A model generated the notes under the pieces. The model was not told the DNA's origin and did not search any database. It was given only the letters and a program-made list of their open reading frames with translations. DNA of 64,000 nucleotides. Source: Corallium rubrum (taxonomy: Eukaryota > Cnidaria > Anthozoa > Scleralcyonacea > Coralliidae). Where the stretch lies: assembly GCA_964035015.1 (NCBI GenBank), contig OZ036011.1:9900010-9964009 (forward strand). The letters are read 5' to 3'. Position numbers and translations under genes: made by a program. Of this stretch, positions 1 through 23,700 are shown in pieces; within the stretch, counting starts at the first letter, position 1; each line of letters opens with the position of its first letter.

Positions 1-475
1 AACTATAACGTAGGAGTCTAACGTTTCGAGCGAAGGCCCTTCGTCAGAGAGAAACTATAACGTAGGAGTCTAACGTTTCGAGCGAAGGCCCTTCGTCAGA
101 GAGAAACTAACGTAGGAGTCTAACATTTCGAGCGAAGGCCCTTCGTCATAGAGAAACTATAACGTAGGAGTCTAACGTTTCGAGCGAAGGCCCTTCATCA
201 GAGAGAAACTAACGTAGGAGTCTAACATTTCGAGCGAAGGCCCTTCGTCATAGAGAAACTATAACGTAGGAGTCTAACGTTTCGAGCGAAGGCCCTTCAT
301 CAGAGAGAAACTAACGTAGGAGTCTAACGTTTCGAGCGAAGGCCCTTCGTCAGAGAGAAACTAACGTAGGAGTCTAACATTTCGAGCGAAGGCCCTTCGT
401 CAGAGAGAAACGTTTCTCTTTCTCTCTGGCGAAGGGCCTTTGCTCGAAACGTTAGACTCCTAACCTTACTATATT
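1..475. repeat. Tandem array of 49-52 bp units with inverted terminal copy (MITE-derived)
   Basis: About eight head-to-tail units lie here. Each contains GTAGGAGTCTAACGTTTCGA then GCGAAGGCCCTTCGTCAGAG, in a 52-bp form (AACTATAACG start) and a 49-bp form (AACTAACG start). At about 409-475 one copy appears in inverted orientation and runs into ACCTTACTATATTT. The same right end and the same core occur once in the palindromic element at 6755-6914. The array therefore looks like an internally expanded copy of that MITE family. It lies in an SMG1 intron and continues left of the window. Confidence 0.8.
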
Positions 476-581
476 TCTAATACTGTCATATGTTACTCTC
501 GATAAATAAAGTCGCTGAATCAAGCTGTATTGTTAAAACGATATCTGATTTTTGAATTGCTTTCATATTTTGTTCTTACAG

Positions 582-13917
<13,336 letters not shown>

Positions 13918-14430
13918 GTTGTAAATATCCCCACAAGGCTTATGGGGCAGCCTGGATAAAACAGTAACCTGAATGATTCTCATCAACCCGTTCTTCTTCC
14001 ATTGGTCTTGTTGCCATGGATACTATACGTGATATCCTCGTCGCTCCCGAGGGGGTAACCGCACATCTTAGAGAATTGGAGTCTCGGCTAAGAACTTGAA
14101 GACGTAGCTGTTCTGTGGAACAACATCTGACAGGAGAGTATTCCCTTCCCTGGTTTTTAAAAGAACAGTAGGTCTTAGTCTTGAATAGGTGTTGAAGGGT
14201 TTTTTTTGACAAAAAATCTTTTGCGTGGCGTCGTCTAGGCGCGTGGGAGCTTGGTTCGGTGAAATGTGTTTGTGCACACAATACTCTTCCTCGCATTTCA
14301 AGGAGCCAAGCTTGAGAGCTTGCATACATTTGTCAACAATGCGCTTTACGATGAACCAGATTTTTACTTTTTGTGACTGACTCTACAACCCAGCTTATTT
14401 TTTGCGATTCTAACAACCCACCATTGCCAC

Positions 14431-14436
14431 AATAAA
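14431..14436 (+). terminator. Candidate SMG1 polyadenylation signal
   Basis: An AATAAA hexamer lies 514 bases after the SMG1 stop codon on the same strand, in AT-rich DNA. It is the nearest canonical signal I noticed downstream. Transcript evidence is absent, so the real 3' end is unknown. Confidence 0.3.
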
Positions 14437-14724
14437 CAAAATTCAAAAACTCATAAGCAAAATACAAACAGGAAATCAGTACCATGTCCGTGGTTTTTTA
14501 TCCGATAAAAAATCCTGATTTACATAAATTTTAGTTTTGATTTTCTCGGCTTAGACAGTGTTATTTTTCAAAATTACTACGCCAATGAACTTACCAAATG
14601 AGTTGTTTTTGAAGTTATTTAAAACATTCGCAGTACGTGTTTTATCAGATCTAAAACACTCGGCTATCGCTTCGTGTTTTAAATATAGAAAACACTGGTG
14701 TTCATGTTTTAAATATTACATTAA

Positions 14725-14916
14725 AAGCTCGTTTACACAGGCGATTTTTGCTTGCGACTTTTGTCCTCCTGACTGATGCGATCGGGTGATTGACTTACGA
14801 ATAAAGTTAGACATCTGTACAAAGCTCTAGTGGTTCAATACATTCGTGAGACATTCATTCAATCACATGCGTCAGAATGGGAAAAATCGCACCATAACTC
14901 GCCTGTGTAAACGGAC
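14725..14916. mobile_element. 192-bp MITE flanked by TTAA
   Basis: The inverted ends are AAGCTCGTTTACACAGGCGA at left and, inverted, GTCCGTTTACACAGGCGA at right. TTAA occurs at 14721-14724 and 14917-14920. TTAA duplications fit piggyBac- or Kolobok-type movement; the family is not determined. Confidence 0.65.
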
Positions 14917-15489
14917 TTAAAGACTTCGTTAGGATAAACAAAACTTACTGGTTACTGGTTACTCCGTTATCGATTGTAGCCCAGATATCACTTTGCACAA
15001 CCATATTTACATCATCTGGGTATATTTTTTCTCCTATCTTGCAAGCTCTCACGGCATTTTTATTTTATCGTTCCGGACAAGTGAACAATGGCCTAGCAAT
15101 AGTATCTTTCTCGTCATCAGTCAAGATATAGCGCTTAGCCTTTCCTTGTCATTTTATCTTAATCATTTAAATCGCAAAATGTACCAACTGAAGTGTGTCT
15201 GTATTTCTACATCTTCCGACACTACACTTTTGTTTTCATGCACCAACAAAAACAGTTGCACAATAGTGTACTCAAAATTGAAGAACGAACGCAATATAAA
15301 GAGAGATCTCGACAATATACTATGAATAATCTTCATGGTGTACATGTGTTGTTCTCGTTCTAAAGCGAATTGTTCAACAAAAATTTTAATCTTTTTTTTC
15401 TTTCCATTTTTTATTTAATTTGTGTCTGTCGTTGGAATGATTACGAGAAAACTCTATGTATCAGTGTTATTCGGGGGCTACCCTGAATA

Positions 15490-15800
15490 TTTCATGAATA
15501 TTTGACTTTGCCACTATGGTGCCTTGAGGTACCATCAAGTCTGATTTTCCTACGTTGGTACCCTGAAGGACCACTGAGTTTACCACTGGAGTGCCCTAAA
15601 TGACCATGAAATACGACTTTGCCACTATGGTGCCCTAAAGGACCATCAAGTCTGATTTTACCACGTTGGTACCCTGAAGTACCATCTGCAACTCTGAGTT
15701 AAAAAACTCTGCCCTAAATGACCATGCATGGTGTCTGACTTTGGTGCCTCAACGGACCACCAAGTCTGACCTTATCACTCATGTACTTTGAACGACCAGC
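15490..15800. repeat. Degenerate tandem repeat of about 38-45 bp units
   Basis: Imperfect units carry GACTTTGCCACTATGGTGCC, then CTAAAGGACCATCAAGTCTG with substitutions (TACGTTGGTACCCTGAAG variants). Each unit includes GGTACC/GGTGCC and ACCATCAAGTCT words. It looks old compared with the other arrays. Confidence 0.6.
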
Positions 15801-16169
15801 TATTTGGTGCTCTTAGGTAGTTAACTTACTACTAAATCTCTGCGGCTTTTTGAAAAGTAAACTTATGTGAGGCTTCAGTTAGACGCATGATTCATCGAAA
15901 TAAAATCGGAAATTTTGTGAAATTAGGACAACTATATGCAGTTCTGTTCCTGTGACAGACCTTGACACTGATTCAAGAGTTTTCTCGCGATCATTTTGTG
16001 TGTACATGTCTTGTAATGTACTTATTTTATTTTGATGTTGTAATTAATGTCATTGTGTTGTCTGACCGATTATTTTAGTCTGTTGTGTATTTTTCATTCT
16101 GTTATTGTGGCATATAGTAGTGACATATTGTAGTAACTAATTGACCTCGTTCAGTTCAATAACCTTTAA

Positions 16170-16480
16170 GCCCTAATCAAACGAGAACGCAAGTCATCGC
16201 AAGTTTTAGCTTGTGCTTGCTTCTGTCTCGTTTGATCGCCAGCTTGCGATGACTTGCGGTGACTTGCGTTAGCTTGCGACTAATTTGATCTTGTTCAAAT
16301 TTTCATCGCAAGTTTTCTTCAACTTGCGAGAGCTTGCGAAACGTTTGAACACAAAACACAAGCGATGCAAGTCTTTCGTGCTCCGTCGCCATAGAAACTA
16401 TCACGAGAACTAGCGAAAAGGCGTGGGAATTAGCGGAAGTGCAGAACTTGCGACGACTTGCGTTCTCGTTTGATTAGGGC
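16170..16480. mobile_element. 311-bp TTAA-flanked MITE
   Basis: The ends GCCCTAATCAAACGAGAACG and CGTTCTCGTTTGATTAGGGC are perfect inverted repeats, flanked by TTAA at 16166-16169 and 16481-16484. The interior repeats CTTGCGATGACTTGCG-like words. It is consistent with a piggyBac-like non-autonomous element (inferred from TTAA and the GCCCTAA end). Confidence 0.78.
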
Positions 16481-16999
16481 TTAAATTTAAATTTACAGTT
16501 GTAATCTGTAGAATTTATCATTAGTCGTGTGAATATAGTTTGAAAAAGAGAGAGAAGAGAATCCATGCACTGTGTCAAAATAAAGGTACACATTTACAAT
16601 ACCTTTGTACAAATAACCTGCATGTCTCTATGTGCGTTTTGACTGATTGTTGCTCGTGGCCTATCAAAAGACAGACTCGTGGATTAACCTTGCCTTTGGC
16701 CAAGACCATGACGTACACATTGTCTGTCCATGCAGCCATAGATGCACAGAAAACGTAATACAAACATTAGTGACTCACTCAAAGCGTTCATGAATATTTC
16801 GACATGGGTTGCGTGAAGTTCTCATTTCTCTCTTTCATATCCTGGGGTCAGTTGTATAAAACTCTTAACGAAATTTTACCAAATCCTAGACTCCTATAAT
16901 TAACTTCTCAAACGCTGGTCCTAGCCTAATCTAGAATTGAGCTCTAACTACAGTTATTTTATTTTGGCTAAAGTTATTTGTATTTGGCTGAAAGCCTCG

Positions 17000-17292
17000 T
17001 ACCCTGCGAGTCAGAGCCCCTTTCCGACCTGGCTCTACTACGCCGCCGCGTGTGGTGCGCGCGTGGAACGTGTGGCCCCCAAGTTTGGGGCGAGTCAGTC
17101 AGGTTTTAAACTCGTCAAACAAGTTCTAGTTTACGAACACGCGTAAGCAGGAAAATAGGAAGGGACGCGTTAGAGCCTGGGCCCAAAATAGTATCTTGGC
17201 AACCGTTTACGCATGCTCAAAAAGAAATATCGAATTTGTTCGCAGAGCCCACTTTCCCCCGAAGCTTGCGAAAGGCTCTGACTCGCAGGGTA
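17000..17292. mobile_element. 293-bp MITE with 9-bp target duplication
   Basis: Begins TACCCTGCGAGTCAGAGCC and ends with the inverse GGCTCTGACTCGCAGGGTA. It is flanked by AAAGCCTCG at 16991-16999 and 17293-17301, a perfect 9-bp duplication. A 9-bp duplication suggests a Mutator-like superfamily, but the terminal sequence alone does not settle this. Confidence 0.8.
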
Positions 17293-18098
17293 AAAGCCTC
17301 GGTTCTCGGTAATTAACTCTTGTCGTTAACTATGTTTTTGTACAACCGGCCCCTCAAATTCTTTAGAGAATGTAGTATAACCTTGTTTTTTGTTATCCGT
17401 TATAGTATTATCGTTGTTTTTAACGAGTGAATTAACTGGGTTTATTTTTCTCCGATCGACAACCCTACCTTTGTCACGCGTTCCTTCTGATGGACTAGCC
17501 AACAGATCGTAATTTTCCGTTTGACCAAGGTGTAAACAAAGACGGCCGGGGGAAAATAAATAAGTTGTTTACCACACCTGGTCCGTTTGTACAGTACAGG
17601 TCAAACTGCACTGCATGGACCATGGTTACGCTCTGTACGGTCCAAGACTGCGGTCCAGCTTTGCCTTAGACGGATCTTGGGTTTGTTAAATAACATATAT
17701 AATGCAAAGGAAACTCCTGTTTCTTTATTATTGATCAGAATTCCCCCATTTCGGTAACAGAGGCTGTATAAAGATTTGGGGGTACCATGCAGGGCATCCA
17801 GACTATCTGACGGGTGAAGGATAAATTTCTCATGGAATCATTGAATATTATGATATCGTGGATTTCCTTTGCTTATATATCCAGTTCGTTTGCAATTTCT
17901 ATCTATTTTTTTCTTCTATGTATGTATCTTTCTATATATTCAATAAATGTAACGTAAAAAACGTATCAAACATTTGTATTACGTTGGACATTGTTTGACG
18001 CTACTGTGGTTTAAAAAATTAGAACTTAAAAAGTTACCTAATGTTTCGACCCTAGATCGAAGTGTCGAAACCTTGGGTCATGAACAGTAATATTTTTT

Positions 18099-18580
18099 AA
18101 AGTGCCTATGAAGCGAAAATTATTATTGTTTTAAATGAAAGAACTCTTAAAACTACAACGTAACATCTTTTGCTGATCTTCGTTGCCGTGCTTCGTTGTT
18201 GAGATATTTCAATTTCTTTGATATGCAAATTAAACACTTTGACATCACACGTGTATAATGAGTTATCGGAGAAAGTTCTATATCTCTGCTATTATCAAAC
18301 GAAATCACTTCGAAGCCGATCTTGTGCGTCTATTTCGCATACAGCATTAGACATACAGATTTTTAATTGATCTCGTTTGATAATAGCAAAGATACCGAAC
18401 CTTCTCTGATAACTCATTATACACGTGTGACGTCGAAGTGTTTAATTTGCATATCAAAAGAAATTGAAATATCTCCACAACGAGGCACGGAAACGAAGAT
18501 CTGCAAAAGATATTACTTTGTCGTTTTGAGAGTTCTTTAATTTAAGACAATAATAATTTTCGCTTCATAGGCACTTTAAA
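18099..18580. mobile_element. 480-bp fold-back element, second copy
   Basis: The same family as 7160-7640: AAAGTGCCTATGAAGCGAAA at left and TTCGCTTCATAGGCACTTTA at right, with palindromic internal words (TATACACGTGTGACGTC, TTTGATAATAGCAAAGATA). It abuts the next fold-back without a visible spacer. Confidence 0.8.
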
Positions 18581-19020
18581 GTGTATATGAAACGAAAATT
18601 AAGTTTGTCTTATTTGAAAAAACTCTTAAAATAATGGGGAATATCAACTTACAGCTTTTTCATATTTTACTTAGTTCTTGAGATATTTAAACTTATGTGA
18701 TATTCAAATGAGATAACTTATGGTTCGTTTTTTCACTAATTAATATATTCGAAAATCGTGAATATTTTTAAGATTATTGAACAAAATCACTTGAAACTTT
18801 GCATAGTGCTACAGTTCATGCAACTAAACATTAAAGACAAGTTACAAGTAATTTTGATCAATAATCTTAAAAATATTCACGATTTTCGAATATGTTAATT
18901 AGAAAAAAACGAACCATAAGTTATCTCATTTGAATATCACATAAGTCTAAATATCTCAAGAACTAAGTAAAATAAAAGCTGTAAATTGATACTTTAAGCT
19001 ACGTTCAAAATGTTTTAAAG
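18578..19020. mobile_element. Second, distinct fold-back element abutting the first
   Basis: The left arm has TTTAAACTTATGTGATATTC and AAATGAGATAACTTATGGTT, and TTCGAAAATCGTGAATATTT. All recur inverted in the right arm (AACCATAAGTTATCTCATTT; AATATTCACGATTTTCGAA). The unpaired centre is about 18,785-18,860. The outer end GTGTATATGAAACGAAAATT resembles the outer end of the neighbouring family, so the two may be related. Confidence 0.72.
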
Positions 19021-19397
19021 TCAAAGTAGAAAAGAGCTCTGCTCGAAACGTTAGTTTTTCGTTATCAAAACTATTTTCGGCAGTTTACCACGTTTTTACT
19101 TTGCTCTACCTAAAATACTGCCTTCGCATTCTACTTTTTAAATGTCAAACTGCCTCATTCCTCGTCTGGTTGCGTTGGAAATTTATTTGTTGTCATACTA
19201 CGTCGTTGCTAACGCTCTTTTTTCTTAAGCTAAAAGAATAAATGCGAAGAAAGCGAACAGGTACGAGAAAACAGGTGATTCGTTAACAGGTAAACAGTTC
19301 GCAAGCTCTGATGCATGATGTCCTGAACATCATATGACGAAAGCTCAGCTTAATAAATAATTTTACAAGGTTATATCCGCAAGAATTTATATTTTAT

Positions 19398-19676
19398 TAA
19401 CACTTTGAAGCCTGAAGACGAGGCTTCAGTATTTTATTCTGGCTATTCTGGCAAACGCCATACGATTTTATTCAGGAGAAGGAGAGGTCCAGGCCTCAAA
19501 GTGTTAAAACCTATCTCTTTAAAGCCCGTTCTCCTCGCGCGAACAAATTCGCCTAGTGGAGAACGGGCTTAACGTATTGAAGCGTGAAGATGAGTCTAGT
19601 ATTTTATTCTGGCTAACGCCAGACGATTTTATTCAGGACAGGGAGAGCTCCAGGCCTCAAATTGTTAACAGGTAAT
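19398..19676. mobile_element. Two related inverted-repeat elements with TTAACACTTTGA / TCAAAGTGTTAA ends
   Basis: The first (about 19,398-19,507) starts TTAACACTTTGAAGCCTG and ends CAGGCCTCAAAGTGTTAA. A short inverted repeat (AAGCCCGTTCTCC ... GGAGAACGGGCTT) follows. A second related copy contains CTAACGCCAGACGATTTTAT and ends near 19,676. Another partial copy lies near 22,408-22,472 in NUBP1 intron 8. Confidence 0.6.
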
Positions 19677-19832
19677 TAACTAGCGAAAAGAACAAAGGTA
19701 AAGTTACAATTTTTTTGGTGCAATGTGTTAAAAAATAGGCTCGCAAGTCGTTCCCTACTATATCACGTGACATAGCGGCGGCCATGTTGGTGAAAGTTCA
19801 GACAATTTTGTTTAAAAGTTCAAACATACTAC

Positions 19833-19988
19833 GGTTCCGGTTTGAGTGTGGACACGCGTAATTTGACACGTTTCACGCGGGAAACTAACATGTTGCTAAG
19901 CGGAAACTGCGAAGTTTAATACTAAGGCCAAACGGCATTAGTATTAAACTTCGTCAGATTACGCGTGTCCACGCTCAAACCGGAACCG
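19833..19988. mobile_element. 156-bp palindromic element
   Basis: GGTTCCGGTTTGAGTGTGGA then CACGCGTAAT is mirrored by ATTACGCGTGTCCACGCTCA then AACCGGAACC. A nested inverted repeat (GAAGTTTAATACTAA / TTAGTATTAAACTTC) sits towards the right. Confidence 0.65.
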
Positions 19989-20213
19989 GCAAGCGCAGAT
20001 AATGCAATCAAGACATGAAGTTGACGAATAACTCTTTTGAAGCATCTATAGTCAGTAAAAAGTACACCACAATAGAAAGCTATTTAATTTTCTTGCACTA
20101 TATTTATTTATATCACAGTTGTGTATTCAGTACAATTATGCAGACCCTTGCTCCACGACCAACTGTTTCTTGTGTATCACTGGAGGCTTGTTCAAAACCT
20201 GGACAAACCAATC

Positions 20214-20690
20214 CTTTAAAGTGGCTATAAACCCATGCAAATATGACATTACTGCATATGATTCTATTTAATGTGTATAGTTGAATGCCAAAATATTTTT
20301 TGATTTGAACTTTTATTTGTTGTTATATTGAGGTTTGTATTTCCAAAATGGTAATGAGGATGACGTCTATGTAGGCATAATTTGCATATGCAGTGCTCCA
20401 TTACAGCAGAAATATTACCCAATTCACATGTTAATGGAATACTTGAATAGTATATTCTATATTTTATCATTTTTTTTCATTAAAATCTTCAAGCGGTTTA
20501 TCATAAGAAAAGAAAAAACACACACACATAAATGCCTACATTGACGTCATCTTCATCAACATTTTGGAAATACAAACTTCAATATAACAACAAATAAAAG
20601 TTCAAGTCAGAAAATATTTTGGCATTCAACTATTCACGTTACATAGAATTCATATCAGTAATATCTTATTTGAGTTTATAGGGACTTTAA
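20214..20690. mobile_element. 477-bp fold-back element beside the NUBP1 3' end
   Basis: Ends are TTTAAAGTGGCTATAAAC and, inverted, GTTTATAGGGACTTTAA. Inner arms (TTTGTATTTCCAAAATG, TTATTTGTTGTTATATTGA) recur inverted. It lies about 100 bases beyond the NUBP1 stop, so it may form part of its 3' UTR or end region. Confidence 0.72.
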
Positions 20691-20792
20691 CAAGATGCCT
20701 CGTCATGGAAAACTTGGTTGTGTAATTGGCTTGCAAAACGTGAATATCTTCCTCCATTTTCTCTTTCAGGCATCCTATCCAGGTACGTCTCC

Positions 20793-23700
20793 TCACACCA
20801 CGCCATTTTCACCTGAGCAATAATTTACAATTTCTATAGAAATATATAATTAACAACATTAAGAACGCCAGTTCTTAACTGAAGTCTTGATTATTTTAAA
20901 TAAATTTGGTCAGCCTTACTTTGAATTATTTCTTTATACGATTTGGCGGCTGGTGAATCTGGAACTTCAGATAAAAATGATTTTCCTTCGTCGCAGCATT
21001 TTCCTTAAAAAACCCCAAAAACAGTCCACAATTTTTATCGTCACCACCATCATCACTACCACCACTATCACTACCACCACCACTACCACCACTATCACTA
21101 CCATCATCACTATCACCACCATCACTACCACCACCATCACCACCACCACCATCACTACCACCACCATCACTACCACCACTATCACTACCATCATCACTAC
21201 CACCATCACTACCACCACCATCACTATCACCACTATCACTACCATCATCACTACCACCACCACCACCACCATCACTACCACCACCATCACTACCACCACT
21301 ATCACTACCACCACTATCACTACCACCACTACCATCACCACCACCATCACTACCACCACCATCACTACCACCACTATCACTACCACCATCACTACCATCA
21401 CTACCACCACTATCACTACCACCACTATCACTACCACCACCACTATCACTACCACCATCACTACCACCACCATCACTACCACCACCATCACTACCACCAC
21501 TATCACTACCACCACTCACTACCATCACTATCACTACCATCATCACCACCACCACCATCACTACCACCACCACCATCACTACCACCACTATCACTACCAT
21601 TATCACTACCACCACCACCATCACTACCACCACTATCACTACCATCATCATCACTACCACCACCACCATCATAGATTAGTATAGTATTTTCAGCTTAGAG
21701 TTTGTCAGTCAATTCTCGCTGTACACGCTGTCGTGATAAAATTTAGTAATTGAAATTCTTAGGATTCACTTTGTTTGTCCGATTTCCTCACCTATTCTGG
21801 GATCCAATGGTAGTTTCCCAAGAAATGGAATCCTCATGTCTTTGGCCAGCTGCTCTGCACCACCAGTGGTAGGTGGGAAGATCTCTGATGTATTCTAGGT
21901 AAACACAGTAAAATGGCTATTCCTTCAGAGTTGGAAAAAGTATTCAACCTTCCTCCGGATGGGTTTTTAAGTTTAGATTTATAACCTTCCTCAAAATATA
22001 TAGCGAGAATTTTGTGTTTTGCAACGTTCATAACTACTGCGTGACTTTTACAGTATCTTGGTTTTCTAGGTTTTCCTAGGTAAGCTTTGGTATACTACAA
22101 TAGCTACTAATAACTGACCGCTGCTGACTGACAGCCTACTAACTACCCTCGACTGCTGCGAAGATACAGACATTAAACTGCTGCCACTGCCAGTGCTGCA
22201 TAATTGTTGGTTAGCCAATGTTTTGCTGCAAATCGCTTTTCTTCTCGACACCTTGCTTGGTCAGTTGTAACTTTCTCAGATTACCGAATGTGTTGTTTCA
22301 CGTGTTTTCACTTTAAACCTTCCTCACTAAAGTAAACCTTCCTCCGGGTGGTACCCGCATACCCGCAGCTTTTTTCCAACTGTATTCCTTTTATCCCCGT
22401 TATTAACTTAACCCTCTAACGCCAGACGATTTTATTCAGTACAGGGAGAGATCCCAGGCCTCAAAGTGTTAAGACACCAGCTATTTCATACCTTACAGTT
22501 TGGACAGACAAAACCGCTCATATTCTCAACCACACCTATAACAGGAACTTTCACTTTCTTACAGAAGTTTATTTCTTTTCGGACATCCATAAGTGACACT
22601 TCCTAAAATGTTCAATTTAAGAAATGGTTCATGGTTTAGCGTGCTCCATCGAGTTATGGAGCACGCACGACAGCCAATCAAAAACGTTGCTATATCAAAG
22701 CTATGTTATAAAAAATTATAGCAGCGTGATTCAGAGGGGTACAGAAACTGTATGATGACCTCAAAAAAAACACCCAAACAATGATATTTCTTACTTGTGG
22801 AGTTGTTATAACGACTGCTCCAGTGATCTTAGTGTGGTTCAAATATTGTACAATAGATAAATGTTCATCTGATGTGCCAGGTGGGGTATCAACCAACAGA
22901 TAATCAACCTCACCCCAGTCCACATCTCTTAAAAACTGCTTTATTAGACCTAAAAAGACATAATACAGTTTGGTATTCTCATGTCCATATATAATTAACC
23001 CATGCCTGCCTGAGCCAGTAAAAAGATGGTCTCTCAACCCGTTCCTGCTTGAGCTGGCCAAAAATGGCCTCTTTCTGATATTGTCCTTTTGACAAGTAAA
23101 ATCTTATGGTCATCTAGTGTTAGAGAAATTAAAAATTAATGATAGAACAGGGTTCAAAATAATGTTTCATGTTACACCAGGCATGGTGTCACTGGTCACC
23201 GGTCAAAGGCAATTTTTGACCAGTCAAATTTCACGACACACCCCAAAAAAAAACCCAACAAAAAACAAACACAACACAACACAACAAAACACATGTAAAG
23301 TATATTCTATGCTATACATATAAGCTAGTACTGACATGAACGCTTGTCATAAAAAGGAAATGCATGCATAGTTCACTTCAATATATAATCCGATATTATG
23401 AAACAGGGCTACAACAGCACAGAAACAATCATTTTAAGTTCCTTCAAAGGGAAGTAATAAAATTAATTGCAAGTTAATATGACCAGTCAACATGACCAGC
23501 GTTATACAAACTTGACTGGTCACATTAAAAATTTGGCTGGTCATTGACCAGTGACCGGCTGTTATTTTGAGCCCTGATAGAGGCAATTTTTGGCTGCCTC
23601 AGGAAGGGATAGGGCAATTTAATTGTGCTTTCTAAGTTCATATATTGTGTGACACTTTGGTTTTCTTAATTTACCATTTTTCTTAGGTCCTCTCCATATA

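Larger units (their letters stand above)
13918..20792. other. Convergent intergenic region, no gene seen
   Basis: This lies between the SMG1 stop (plus strand) and the NUBP1 stop (minus strand). Open frames are short and none resembles a known protein. Recognisable content is MITEs and fold-backs (14,725; 16,170; 17,000; 18,099; 18,578; 19,398; 19,833; 20,214) and a degenerate tandem repeat (15,490-15,800). The pieces 17,300-18,040 and 19,020-19,390 hold nothing I recognise. Confidence 0.7.

Noticed and set aside
13940..14329. 129-codon minus-strand frame after the SMG1 stop
   Set aside because: No recognisable motif, overlaps the likely SMG1 3' UTR, and has no supporting splice or promoter signals.
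20887..21684. Thr/His/Ile-rich frame on the plus strand
   Set aside because: Simple repeat lying between NUBP1 exons 9 and 10 on the other strand.
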